A program made the translations under genes and the position numbers. Under the pieces are notes generated by a model, which was not told where the DNA came from, did not search any database, and worked only from the letters and a program-made list of their open reading frames with translations. A stretch of 64,000 nt of DNA from Apolygus lucorum (Eukaryota; Arthropoda; Insecta; Hemiptera; Miridae): contig CM019173.2 of NCBI GenBank assembly GCA_009739505.2, forward strand, positions 23,967,929 through 24,031,928. The letters run 5' to 3'. Positions 45,173 to 55,690 of the stretch are shown in pieces (the stretch's first letter is position 1; each line of letters begins with the position of its first letter).

Positions 45173-45830
45173 GGGTCATAGGGTCAAAAGTACAGGGTTT
45201 TTGGAGGGCTTCCGCGGATGGAAACGGCGTTTTGCCACCTTTTGACCTCTTCAGGTGTCCAATTGTGGTGTGGAGCCCTGCTAGAGGTGAATTTCAGGAT
45301 GTTTCAGTGTAGGACGTCATAATTACACGTAAGTGCAACAACTATTCGACCTTGTCCTACAGCTTGATTATAACCACCTGGTCATAGGGTCAAAAGTACA
45401 GGGTTTTTGGAGGGCTTCCGCGGATTGAAACGGCGTTTTGCCACCTTTTGACCTCTTCAGGTGTCCAATTGTGGTGTGGAGCCCTGCTAGAGGTGAATTT
45501 CAGGATGTTTCGGTGTAGGACGTCATATTTATACGTCAGTGCAACAACTATTCGACTTTGTCCTACAGCTTCATTATAACCACCTTGTCATAGGGCCAAA
45601 GTACAGGGTTTTTGGAGGGCTTTCGAGGATTGAAACGGCGTTTTGCCACTTTTTGACCTCTTCAGGTGTCCAATTGTGGTGTGGAGCCCTGCTAGAGGTG
45701 AATTTCAGCATAACAACTATCCACCTTGTTCCAAAGCTTGTTTATGAGTTCCATGCTGAAGACTCGGAAGTTTTTGGAGGGCTTCTGCCATCGATGTTTT
45801 ACCACCTTTTGATCTTTCCAGGTGTATCCA
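45173..45830 (+). repeat. 206-bp minisatellite, three copies plus remnants
   Basis: TACAGGGTTTTTGGAGGGC starts at 45191, 45397 and 45602, each followed by AAACGGCGTTTTGCCAC, TTGACCTCTTCAGGTGTCC, GTGTGGAGCCCTGCTAGAGG and, in the first two, ATGTTTC(A/G)GTGTAGGACG. A fourth, decayed unit follows from 45720. The 139-codon frame over it (45539-45958) is not shared by all units and is not supported as a gene. Confidence 0.85.
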
Positions 45831-47050
45831 TACTTATCGACCTGGTTGAAGAAGAGATAGATCTCTGGCCTGACAAGAAAAACTCCCATTCGAAGGGTAA
45901 AATTTTGAATTTAAAAAAGAAAACTTTCTTAAAAAAAGGATCGAGTGGAAAATTTTGATCTTGTCTAAGGAAATCTTAAATTGGTTATTTAAACATTTTT
46001 TTAACAATGAATTGAACCTTGAATAAACTTGAATTTTGTTTTTAAAATACCTTCAATTTGGACACAAATTTTTAATTAAAAATAAATTTTAAAAAAATTG
46101 TTTTAAATTACATTTGAAATTGAATTTGAAAGGAAAATCCTGAGTTTCATAAAAAAGACTTCAAAATTGAAAAAAATTGAATTTGATTAAAAACCATAAA
46201 ATTTAAAAAAATTGAATTTCACTATAATATTTTTGAATTTAATTGTTAAATATTTTAAGTTTGATTTAAAAACTTTAGAAATAATTTAAGTGTAAAATGT
46301 ATTATTTTGATTTTTTGATTTTTGTTTTGACTTTATTTTGAATATGAAAGGGATAATCCTGAAATTTATGGGGAAATGCTATAATTTTCATAATATTTTT
46401 GATTGGTTATGAAATTGAGTGAGATACTGCCTCAACCACTTGGACGATAAAACCCCCCCATTCGATGTAGAAAATTTTGGATTTAATTAAGAAAAACTGT
46501 TCAAAAAAAGAATTTGAGCAGAAAAATTTGATTTTGAATTTGTTATTGAACATTTTTCAACTTTGCTGTTTTTAAATTTTGATTTTGAATTTGAATTTGT
46601 TATTAAACATTTTTCAACAAACCTTGAATTTGTTTGAAAAACTTGAATTTTATTTTTAAAATACCTTCAATTTGAAAGACAGATTTTTAAAAAGTAGATT
46701 AATGGAAAAAAGTAAAAGGAAAATCTTAAGTTTTATAAGAAACCGGCCATTCAAAGAAATAATCTTGAATTTCATTAAAACGACAATAAAATTTTATGTT
46801 ATATAAATTAATCAAAATTAAAAACGACAAAAAAGTTATTATAAAAATTGTGAACTACGTTGCAGGAAATTTCAAATTTTATTTAAAAACGTTAAGAACT
46901 TTAAATAAATTGTTTTAAATTTTATATGAATAAAAGAATTTTGAATTCGAAAGGGATAATCTTGAAATTGATCGGGAAATGGTATAATTTTCATTATAAT
47001 ATTGATTGGGTATGAAATTCAGTGAGACTCTTGTTATACTGCCTCACCCA
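45831..47050. repeat. Degenerate AT-rich tract with a diverged internal duplication
   Basis: TTTGAATTTGAATTTG and AAAATACCTTCAATTTG words recur, and the phrases near 46360-46440 (GGGATAATCCTGAAATT, TATAATTTTCAT, ATGAAATTGAGTGAGA, CTGCCTCAACCACTTGGA) recur near 46960-47055, about 600 bp later. Confidence 0.6.
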
Positions 47051-47552
47051 CTTGGATGGGTTTTTTTCCCTCGCTCGTTGAAAACGGGGCGGTCTGTTCT
47101 AAGGGGGTAGTTGCACCCCGGAAGATCAACTAGGCGGCACGAGGTGGTCACGGGGACTTAGGAGCATCCGGTAGAGGGACGGCGGAGGACCCTGTCGCGG
47201 CGGGGGCGGAGGGGGGATATTGTTTGCCGCCCCCCACCACGTGGCCGGGAGCCAAACACGGGAGCCTGCCAAGTCGGTAATTAATCGGGCGGGAAACGGG
47301 GGCGGCGGAGGCGGCCGGGGGGCGGCGCTGCCTCCTATTTTCCGCTCTCTCTCGCACCTGCCGCTCGTCTTTGTAGCGCGAAAACGATTTCTATTGAAAT
47401 TAGTTGCCTTGTCAACACAGCAGTTTATCCCTTCTGCCGATTTAATACCTCCAATTCGAAGTTGATCATGTGGGGTTCAGCGCCAAAAAGTCCCATTCAT
47501 GCAGTAAGATAAACAAGTAATATTAACAAAACATTTTCAAATGATTTCTAAA
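47051..47552. other. GC-rich island, unidentified
   Basis: 47100-47350 is strongly GC-rich with GGCGG runs. Frames on both strands are composition-driven (poly Ala/Gly/Pro) and carry no domain. A CpG-island promoter is possible but no gene was found beside it. Confidence 0.3.
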
Positions 47553-47894
47553 TAGAGGTGTGTCGGTCAGGAGTGAACGTATTGAAAAGACCTTATCTTC
47601 AATTGACCTTGTCAGAACTGAACGGGTTATCAAAATGAACACTGTCATTCGTTCATCAACCCACCAATCGAGTTTTCCGGTTAAATTACGAGAACAACGG
47701 CAGAAGGCCAACAAAATAAATTAATTGCCCGCAATATGGATGTACCTATAATGTATGTTTATAAACATGCAATGTGTGAAAATGACAAGGAAGTATCAAC
47801 AGAAAGAATTAGATGGAAGTGGTTTTCTAAGCAGAACCTTCCCCATCATCCATGTGAAGAATGGACTGAGGACTAAAAAAAAAAACGTCTGCCA

Positions 47895-48813
47895 AGTGGG
47901 TGTGGCACATAGCTTCCTCGTATCCATAACCCGATTGTATAGATGATCCGATGCATAGTAGTTAATTTCGAAACATTAAAACAAGTTAATCTGTAACATC
48001 CCTGAACATTTCATTGAAGTCGGATGGAAAATGTAGAAGTTATGGTCGTTACAAGGAATTCACGTTTGCGCATGCGCAGTGGCTACTATCAGTCCGAAGG
48101 TGGTGATTTTCATAGGGGACCATCTAAATACTAATCTGTAACATTCCTGAAAATTTCATTGAAATCGGATGGAAAATGTAGAAGTTGTGGCCGTTACAAG
48201 GAATTCACTTTTGCGCATGCGCAGTCGCTTCTATCAGTCCGGGGATGATGATTTTCATAGGGGACCATCTAAATACTAATCTGTAACATTCCTGAAAATG
48301 TCATCGAAATCGGATGGAAAATGTAGAAGTTATCGCCGTTACAAGGAATTCACGTTTGCGCATGCGCAGTCGCTTCTATCAGTCCGGGGATGATGATTTT
48401 CATAGGGGACCATCTAAATACTAATCTGTAACATCCCTGAAAATGTCATCGAAATCGGATGGAAAATGTAGAAGTTATGGCCGTTACAAGGAATTCACGT
48501 TTGCGCATGCGCAGTCGCTTCTATCAGTCCGGGGATGATGATTTTGATAGGGAACCGTCTACACACCAACCCGCACAATCCCTGAAAATTTCATTGAAAT
48601 CGGACAATAACTTCGTATAGTTATGCGCGTTACAAGGAAATCATGACAGACAGACAGACAGACAGACACACAGACACACAGACACTGAACCAAAATTGTT
48701 CAGAAAGGTCTAAAACGCAAAATGCGAGTGAAATTTTTTATTTTGGAGAACTTTTTTTTTTCGTCCTTGAAAAGTGAAAACAAAGCTTCCGCTACCTTGG
48801 TAGACTCGGAAGC
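47895..48813 (+). mobile_element. Family A element, copy 3 (level 2)
   Basis: 919 bp from AGTGGGTGTGGCACATAGC to the terminal hairpin GCTTCCG (48785-48791)/CGGAAGC (48807-48813). Four tandem units of 144-146 bp have CAC(G/T)TTTGCG at 48061, 48207, 48351 and 48497, each with GCGCATGCGCA. A CAGA/CACA microsatellite (48644-48683) and the TTCAGAAAGGTCTAAAACGC block follow. It lies inside the outer hAT element. No target duplication is visible here, unlike copy 2. Units are very similar to those of copy 2, so both are relatively young. Confidence 0.85.
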
Positions 48814-49051
48814 AAAAGACAAAACACACTCAAAGACTGAAGCTGGGTTCACATGAGGGCGGTCGACGCGGTTGCGGTTGACGCGTTCGGCCATTTGATT
48901 GGCGGCGCCTCAGCCGCCTGAGTACTTTTGGAGTGGCTCACGACTTGTTATCACCACTTGTTTGAGCAGGGAATTCAACTGGTGTTTTGTGTGGTGAGCT
49001 TGGAAGCTGATTCACAGAAGATTCCGCCGATTACAAATCTTCTGTCCAAAA

Positions 49052-49117
49052 ATGACAAGTTTTAGCGAACTTATTATTGACCTTGTGAAGGAGAGAAGAC
49101 AGCTGTGGGACTTTAAG
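49052..49117 (+). CDS. MADF-domain first exon (Harbinger accessory protein, remnant)
   Basis: ATG at 49052 opens 22 codons reading MTSFSELIIDLVKERRQLWD-F-K, ending on AAG followed by GTAGGG, a plausible splice donor on a codon boundary. The pattern L-I-x-L-V-K-E-R-x-x-L-W-D is the N-terminal helix of the MADF domain, the Myb/SANT-like DNA-binding partner encoded beside PIF/Harbinger transposases. No second exon with the rest of the domain was found between 49118 and 51781; the next segment was split by a hAT insertion at 49187. The exon is therefore a remnant. A captured host MADF gene is a less likely alternative. Confidence 0.65.
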
Positions 49118-49186
49118 GTAGGGGTCACCAAGTATTTTTTATTTTACTTATAGGTATTTGTAATTTTCGTTTATTTTGGTCTCCTG

Positions 49187-51331
49187 CAGGGGCGTTGGGT
49201 GACCTCTGAAAGTGGTGGGGCACCATACCAGAAAATACATGAACTTGACCCTAGGATCACACATACCTACATACTTTTGCGACAAACAGAGGTGAAACAT
49301 CACATCTCAACTTCATTCCAGTTAATGATGAAAAAAAAAAAAAAAAATCATTTCTGGGACTCGAAAAGATAAAAATGTTAATTTGTTACTAAAACATTAA
49401 TTATTCAATTTTTTTTAAACGAAAAGCACATATTTTCTTAATCATAAAGACGAGATCATAAAAAAAAGTGTCTCAACAAATTCTACATATTAGTCGAAAA
49501 GTCTATAAGGCTTTTCGAGGGTCATATTCCCTTTGATGACTTTTAATTGTCTTTTGCAACGCCTACGTAGCATTTATATATGAAAAGTTGTGGAACTGAA
49601 GAGCACCAGGCTGCCTATTGTATTTCCCCATACCGAAATGTTGAACAGAAACGAAAACTCGGCGCTTTGCGCCTTGGCGGGGGGCTCCGCCCCCCTGCAC
49701 CCCCCGGTTTATTTCTTTTTCCATACTCTGTATGAAATCATAGGAACACAGAATGTGTTTTTGCGATGCTAGCCATCCGTTAAATAAAAAACAACAATAA
49801 TAAATGTGGAGTCTTTGGCAATAATAAAATAAATAATTGTTAGACATATAATTTGGTCTAAAACCCTATAAATGTTATATAAATAAATATGTAACTACAA
49901 GAAAAATACTATATAAATTGAGAGCTTTCCAACGAATGGTGAACAATTTCTGTGCAATGAACACTGCGGGAGTTCTATTTCCTTACCAACGGCTTGGTTG
50001 CACGTGAAAATCATTATAAAAGGCGCGTAACGGTTTTTTCTGTCGCTTTTTCGTGACGATTTTTTTTCGGTAGGTCATCGCAAAAACACATTCTGTGTTA
50101 AAATACGATAAGTAAGTAGGTAGGTAAGTCTAATCAGTGGTCAACTCCATCAGATCGTACCTATTACAACAAACACCAAGACGACTTGAAATGCAGGGAA
50201 AATGGAATGGAAAACCGAAAATGATAAGAGGACCAGGAACGTAAACTGTCATTGTTTCAAGACACTTTAGGGAACACAGTAGGTAAAGAGCTCCAGAGAG
50301 ACTAGTCATTTCGGAGAAAAACCCATAAAGATAACAACCAACAATATTTTAAAACTTCGTTTCAACTTACAATAGTTTTAACTTACTTTCATGCCTATGT
50401 GACAAAATCTCTGTGTAGCAAACGCCATCCACAACAATGATAACACTCCAGAAATCATAACTTTGCTGTCAATCAGCAAAATTGTATCATGTCAAGATGT
50501 AACCACCCTCCTGTTTATCAGATAAACTTTATCTCTTGTCGGTAAACACACAAAACACCTAATCGTGCAGTCTGGGCAACATACTGTGAAAATCTGTAAA
50601 AGTGGGGAGTATCCATTCAATTTTTAACCCATCTATAACTGATATCAGAAGTACTCCATGCGTTTACATCCTATGATGAGTCCATTGTTATACAATGAAC
50701 TTCCATGGAAACCTGAACAGAGTATCCATCCATCTAGTTGAATCAAAACAAGTCATCACCAGAAAGAATAAAAAATCGATTTTGTCTTCCAGGGCAGGGG
50801 CCGAGAAAGGGAGGGGATAAACTAAAATAACACTACTGCGCATGTGCGGACGAGGAAAAACTAAAAATAAACAACACGTTGGCATGTTGACGCCGGGGTC
50901 TAGTAGGGTCTAGCCCCAGATCTTGGGAATTCGGGAGTGGAGAATCGATTGTTTGATACTAATCGATTGTTGGATACCTATCGATTCCATCTTACATCTT
51001 CTCTCTCGTAGCAGGCCATGGAGACAGCCTTGGGCATGGACCTAGTAGTAGGCATGGAAGCTAGCTCCATGGCCTCGGGTTTTACCATGGAAATTTGACA
51101 TAATAACTGCATGTCAGTGTAGAATTATTTTTTACTTGTAAAAGCTCCATGCTTCCATGGATCATGAGTGAGTTTTGAGGAAAAAACTTTCTGCTAGGGA
51201 TTTTTTTCTACTTTGTGGAGAACACTTTTTGAAGGGAGTTTTTCCAACTTTGGGGTAAAAAATCTAGGTTACAGTGAGAGAAATTTTGCCGGGGCTAGAC
51301 CCAAAGTGGCCTTATGGACGCCACGCCCCTG
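49187..51331. mobile_element. Inner hAT-type element (level 3)
   Basis: Starts CAGGGGCGTTGGG and ends CCACGCCCCTG, with the exact 8-bp repeat GTCTCCTG on both sides (49179-49186, 51332-51339). The 2145-bp body has no transposase frame. It contains a GC-rich palindromic patch at 49670-49700 (GCGCC...GGCGGGGGGCTCC GCCCCCC) and an internal inverted-repeat unit at 49745-50099. Terminal CAGGGGCG and 8-bp duplications are typical of hAT. Confidence 0.9.
49745..50099. mobile_element. Inverted-repeat unit inside the inner hAT (possible level 4)
   Basis: A perfect 24-bp inverted repeat (49745-49768 and 50076-50099, beginning AACACAGAATGTG) brackets 355 bp of AT-rich non-coding DNA. No target duplication was found, so it may be a further MITE or internal structure of the host element. 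Confidence 0.6.
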
Positions 51332-52126
51332 GTCTCCTGTAAACATGTGAAGAATGCATCGTAATTAAATAAATGGTATATCTAATAAATATGATCTGTG
51401 ATTTATGTAATGGAAATTAAATTTGATGAAAATTTCAACCACCTGAGGTGATTTCTAAGATTTTTTTGCATAATTAGCACCAACAACGAAATTATAAATT
51501 ACCTACTGATTCAGATTCAATCACCACAACAGTAAAGTTCGGACGAACTCAATCACAATGTGAAATTTAAAAAATTATATTGAAATTAAAAGGATTAAAA
51601 CGAGCTAGGATTCAAAACTGAAGCTTAGGATTTCCACTGAAGCGCGGGAAAATAGAAGTCGAAAAGGCGGGAAGCTGACGCGCAACCGCGACCATGTGAA
51701 CCTCTAGATGCCAGCCGCGTCCCGATCGCGTTGACCGCCTCCTCGCACAACCGCGTTGACCGCGCTCATGTGAACCCAGCTTGATTCATACGATTCGAAT
51801 CGATGTTTCATTTGTTTTTGTCTTTTAGCTCATTCGATTCATTCAAATCGCCTACTCATTGTAACCTATTCCGACTCGTTCGGTTTACAGACTCGCTCGT
51901 TTTTGTGACTTCTGACCGGTTGGTTGTTTGTCTTGTCTGTGAACGTAATGAACGGGTGAACGGATTCAAAAGACCTGGTCTCTGTAATAAGTGACCGTTT
52001 GGGATTCGAATCCGCCAAATTACCTTGTCTACACACCTCTATTTCTAAAGATTTTTGAAAAATTTTTGCGTTGATTACAAAATATACCATTAAGAGTCCT
52101 CAATTTTTATTTTTGAAAGTTTCTCA

Positions 52127-52165
52127 AGTGTGTGTGGCACATAGCTTCCTCGTAGCTTCCTTCGC
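52127..52165 (+). repeat. Family A 5'-end fragment
   Basis: AGTGTGTGTGGCACATAGC then TTCCTCGTA matches the family A start for about 29 bp and then departs. It is either a truncated copy or a recombination product. Confidence 0.7.
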
Positions 52166-53986
52166 CACGTCACGTTCGACGACTTGAGATCGTGACGACT
52201 AGAGACAGATGGGGCCAGCAGACGCAGATGCTAACGTTTTTTGGTGGATTTCGAGGTCACAAAATAAGGTGCGGACTCTGGAAGTGACGCTAAAGAGCTA
52301 CCGACCTGTGAAGTCAGTAGAAAATACCCGATAGCGAACAGCTGATTCAGACTCCGGGGGTCTCGAAATGAGTTTTTCAGATCGAAAATTAAAATATTCG
52401 CCAAATAAAAACAATACATTTATTACTACTTGGATACCTATTTACATCCCTTTCTGACCTTACATTGCGATATAAAAACCTACCTACTAACAATAACAAT
52501 CCTCTTTCCATAAAGATATACTATAACGAAAACAGACTAGATTTGTTCCCTAATGTCCTACTTGGCCAAGGTTACACATAAAGAAAGTAAAGAAGAGATA
52601 GCAGAAAATGTCAACTGATGTGACTAGATATAGATTTGGTAGATAGAAAGTTCAAATGGTGATGAAGTAGGTAGAAGAAGTCTTCATGCACAAACTTGAG
52701 AAGATGAGGAAGAAGTATGGAGAAATAGGTACCAATGTCACCTTCAAGTATCCTGACTAAAAATGATGGTGAAAAAGGTGGCTTCATCCATCAATTGGCG
52801 TCCACTGTCTTCAGCAGGAATACATTGAGAGTTGAAAAAGATTCAATCTTCCAAAAGGCTGGCCCAAGCAGGAACTCCACAGGTAGAACAAGGACCTGAT
52901 GCCTTCCAACTTGCTAGAGAGATTTAGCTGCGAATCTTCACCATCCGTTGACAGAGACGACTTTATGATGACATGAATACTTGTGGTAACTTCAAGTATT
53001 ACAATGTGACAGGTTTAACAAGGTGAAAAATTAATAAAGTTGGAAAAAGGCAAGTGAAATTCGGGAACAAAAAATGGTGAGGAGATTTGAGTTGAAACTG
53101 GAATAATTTGTTGTGCTGATAAGATGTCAACTATTTCAGCGATAAGGAATCGTTAACTCGTATTTTTGACGTTGAAGGTATTGTTAATATGAAATTCCAC
53201 CGGAAATAAGGGTGGTAGGTAGAACATGGATTGGTTTGGGTTGTGCATTGTAGAAAGGTTACTGCTAATCGAATTGAAGAAAGAAAAGCAATGGTAAGTC
53301 TGCTGTGTAACAGATAAGGCGGAAACAACTGTTCTCCAAATGAAAGCTAAAATCGAGAACCAAAACACGGGGGTCGAACGTCGAACAACACAAAATCCTG
53401 CTAAACCTAATTCAAAATTTTCCATACTAAATTCAAGATTTTTCCCACTACAGCTCCAAAATCTACAACATTGATTTCTCTCAAAATGAACGTGGGCTAT
53501 TTTGCAATGCAAGCCTCCTTTGTGTTTATGAAACTAATCACAAACTTACGAAATAAGTTCCAATAACTTCCCCTCAGGCCAAATTACCTCGCAGCTGCGG
53601 TAGAATTAATTGTGAATTCCTCGATGAAATACAGCAGGTAATTGATATTACCCAATTCATTGGACGCGAACCAATCGGATTCAAAATGAATAACTTGATT
53701 AAATTGAATGCGTTACACTTGATTTCACAACGCTGCTCCCATTCAAATTGACAAAAGATCAGCCTGCAGAATGTTGCTGTCAGATTGAGATTTTTCCGCC
53801 TTGGAAAGCATTCGATTTTCTTTAATGCCTCGTTATTTCCGTCCCTTATTGAAATCGAGAATAATATTATGATTCGAATAACTTCTTTTCAACTCAGATT
53901 TTGCCTTTTCGGAGTCGGGAAGGAGTAGTAATCTTGTACTCTTCTTCACTTCAAAATTTCACTTGCGAAGAATAGTTCAATTTAGG
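52166..53986. other. 1.8 kb without a recognised gene
   Basis: Overlapping minus-strand frames near 53131-53512 (65 and 119 codons) have no domain. No shared repeat noticed. Confidence 0.35.
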
Positions 53987-54393
53987 GGGTCTCAATCGGT
54001 CGCCGTTCCTTCCTCTTTCCGGGTTAGTCTAATCTCTTACAAACTGGCGCTCAATTTCGACGTTGTAACTAAATTTGAAATTTTCAACGATTTTTGAAAC
54101 TGAAAAAACTAAAAATTGATCGGAATTATCACAATTGAACAATAATTGCCAGAGAAAAGGGGGGGAAATTGGGACCTCAGTCAGTGAATCAACGTTTTTT
54201 CCGTTTTTCTCTGACAATTATTGTTCAATTTTGATAATTCCGATCAATTTTTAGTTTTTCAATTCCCCAAATGTACTAATGAATTTCAAAAATTCTTGGA
54301 AATTTAAAATTTAGGTACAATTTTGAAACTTTGAGCGCCGTCTCGTAAGATATTAGACTAACCCGGAACTATGGAAATAACGGCCACCGACCC
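53987..54393. mobile_element. Foldback element of about 400 bp
   Basis: Left half 53996-54176 (CGGTCGCCGTT, TTCCGGGTTAGTCTAAT, GGCGCTCAA, AAAAATTGATCGGAATTATC) returns inverted in 54200-54390. The loop is near 54180. No coding capacity; the exact ends are uncertain. Confidence 0.75.
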
Positions 54394-54479
54394 ATTAATA
54401 GATGATCGATTTTTTTTTCGTCGATTCGTTGAATCTGTAGATTTAATTTTATATGAATAGGATTGGTTCGCGGGAAGTC

Positions 54480-55690
54480 ATCTGCTTCAGATGAGATTCT
54501 CAATATAATTCTCTTCCTTCTTCTCCTTCAACTTCATAGTCCTCTTCATTTCCTCCAGCTTCATTCTCATAGTGAATTTCACATCGATTGCATTTTGGCC
54601 GTTATTATGACCAACATCACTATTTGACCCATCACCCATCTTTGTCCTTCTTTCTATTCTTCTCGATATATTTTCTCATCTTCATATCCCTGTTAAAATT
54701 CTGATCTAATGGATTTGGACTGTTATTATGGTCTTATACTCCATTCGATTCATTACTGCCATCCATATCCTTCTCTTCTTCATAAATCCCTCCTCATCAA
54801 AGTTCATTTCCTCCAGTTTCATCCTCTTGGTAGAATTCAGATTCAGTGCTTTTGAACCGTTATGATTGTCATCATCACTATTTGATTCATCGTGGCCATT
54901 CATGTCCTTCTACATCTCCTGCAGCTTCTCCTTCAAAGTCGTAATCGTTTCTTTCAATATCATCCTCCTGGTCTTCTACTCCATTCGATTCATTACTGCC
55001 ATCCATATCCTTCTCTTCTTCTTCTTATCAAAGTTCATTTCCTCCAGTTTCATCCTCTTGGTAGAATTCAGATTCAGTGCTTTTGAACCGTTATTATCGT
55101 CATCATTGCTACTTTGATCCATCGCTGCCTTCATGTCCTTCTTCTTCTATCACATTCCCTTCTCCACCTTCATTGCCTTCTTCATATCCTCCAGCTTCAT
55201 CCCCCTAGTTTCAATTCAGATCCAGAGCATTTGAACCCTTATGGCGGCCATCATCATTATTCCATCCATCTTCTTCATCCATAATATCGTTCTTCACTTT
55301 CATATTCCTCTCCATTTCCTCCAGCTTCACTCTTAGCTTCCAATTCAGATTCAGTGCTTTTGAACCATCATCACTATTTGATCCATCACTGTCTTCATGT
55401 CCTTCTTCTTCTATCCCACACCCTTCTCCGCCTTCATTGTCTTCTTCATATCCTCCAACTTCATCCCCCTGGTTTCAATTCAGATCCAGAGCATTTGAAC
55501 CCTTATGGTGGCCATCGTCAATATTCCATCCATTATCTTCATCCATAATATCGTTCTTCACTTTCATATTCCTCTCCATTTCCTCCAGCTCCACTCTTAG
55601 CTTCCAATTCAGGTTGTGATTTTGAACCATTATGGTCATCATTACTATTTGGTCCATCACTGGTCTTCGCACCCTCCAACTCCTTCTTAT
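54480..55690 (-). repeat. Pyrimidine-rich minisatellite with degenerate acidic coding text on the minus strand
   Basis: Seven or so units of 115-235 bp share TTCATTTCCTCCAGTTTCAT (or CTCCAGCTTCAT) followed by AATTCAGATTCAGTGCTTTT or AATTCAGATCCAGAGCATTT, starting near 54550, 54805, 55037, 55186, 55316, 55450 and 55578. The minus strand reads recurring DD-x-H-x-GS-x-AL(D/N)LN and RMKLEEM phrases (frames 54903-54706 and 55672-55475), but stops and frame changes break every long frame. It looks like expansion of an Asp/Glu-rich coding or coding-like segment that has since decayed. Confidence 0.65.

Larger units (their letters stand above)
48841..51781 (+). mobile_element. PIF/Harbinger-like element (level 2) holding a MADF exon
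   Basis: Inverted ends AGCTGGGTTCACATGAG (48841) and its complement (to 51781) continue as GCGGTC(G/A)ACGCGGTTG. The 3-bp repeat TGA flanks them (48838-48840, 51782-51784). A 3-bp duplication, TTCACA-type ends and a MADF/Myb-SANT-like exon all point to PIF/Harbinger, although TWA is the more usual target. Additional CGCGGTTG and CAACCGCG copies occur just inside each end. Without the inner hAT insertion the element would be about 790 bp: a deletion derivative lacking the DDE transposase. Confidence 0.75.
47553..52041. mobile_element. Outer hAT-type element (level 1 of the nest)
   Basis: Ends TAGAGGTGTGTC (47553) and ACACACCTCTA (52041) are inverted, and the 8-bp repeat TTTCTAAA flanks both (47545-47552, 52042-52049). 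Subtracting the inner insertions leaves roughly 600 bp, so the original was a small non-autonomous hAT element. Its own pieces are 47553-47894, 48814-48837 and 51785-52041. A similar end (TAGGGGTGTGTCGGT) bounds the element at 61609-62669. Confidence 0.85.

Noticed and set aside
47148..47357. Ala/Gly/Pro-rich minus-strand frame as a gene
   Set aside because: Explained by high GC content; both strands are open.
22232..48813. Calling family A a Helitron
   Set aside because: No TC start or CTRR end, and no Rep or helicase sequence. Only the overall layout is similar.
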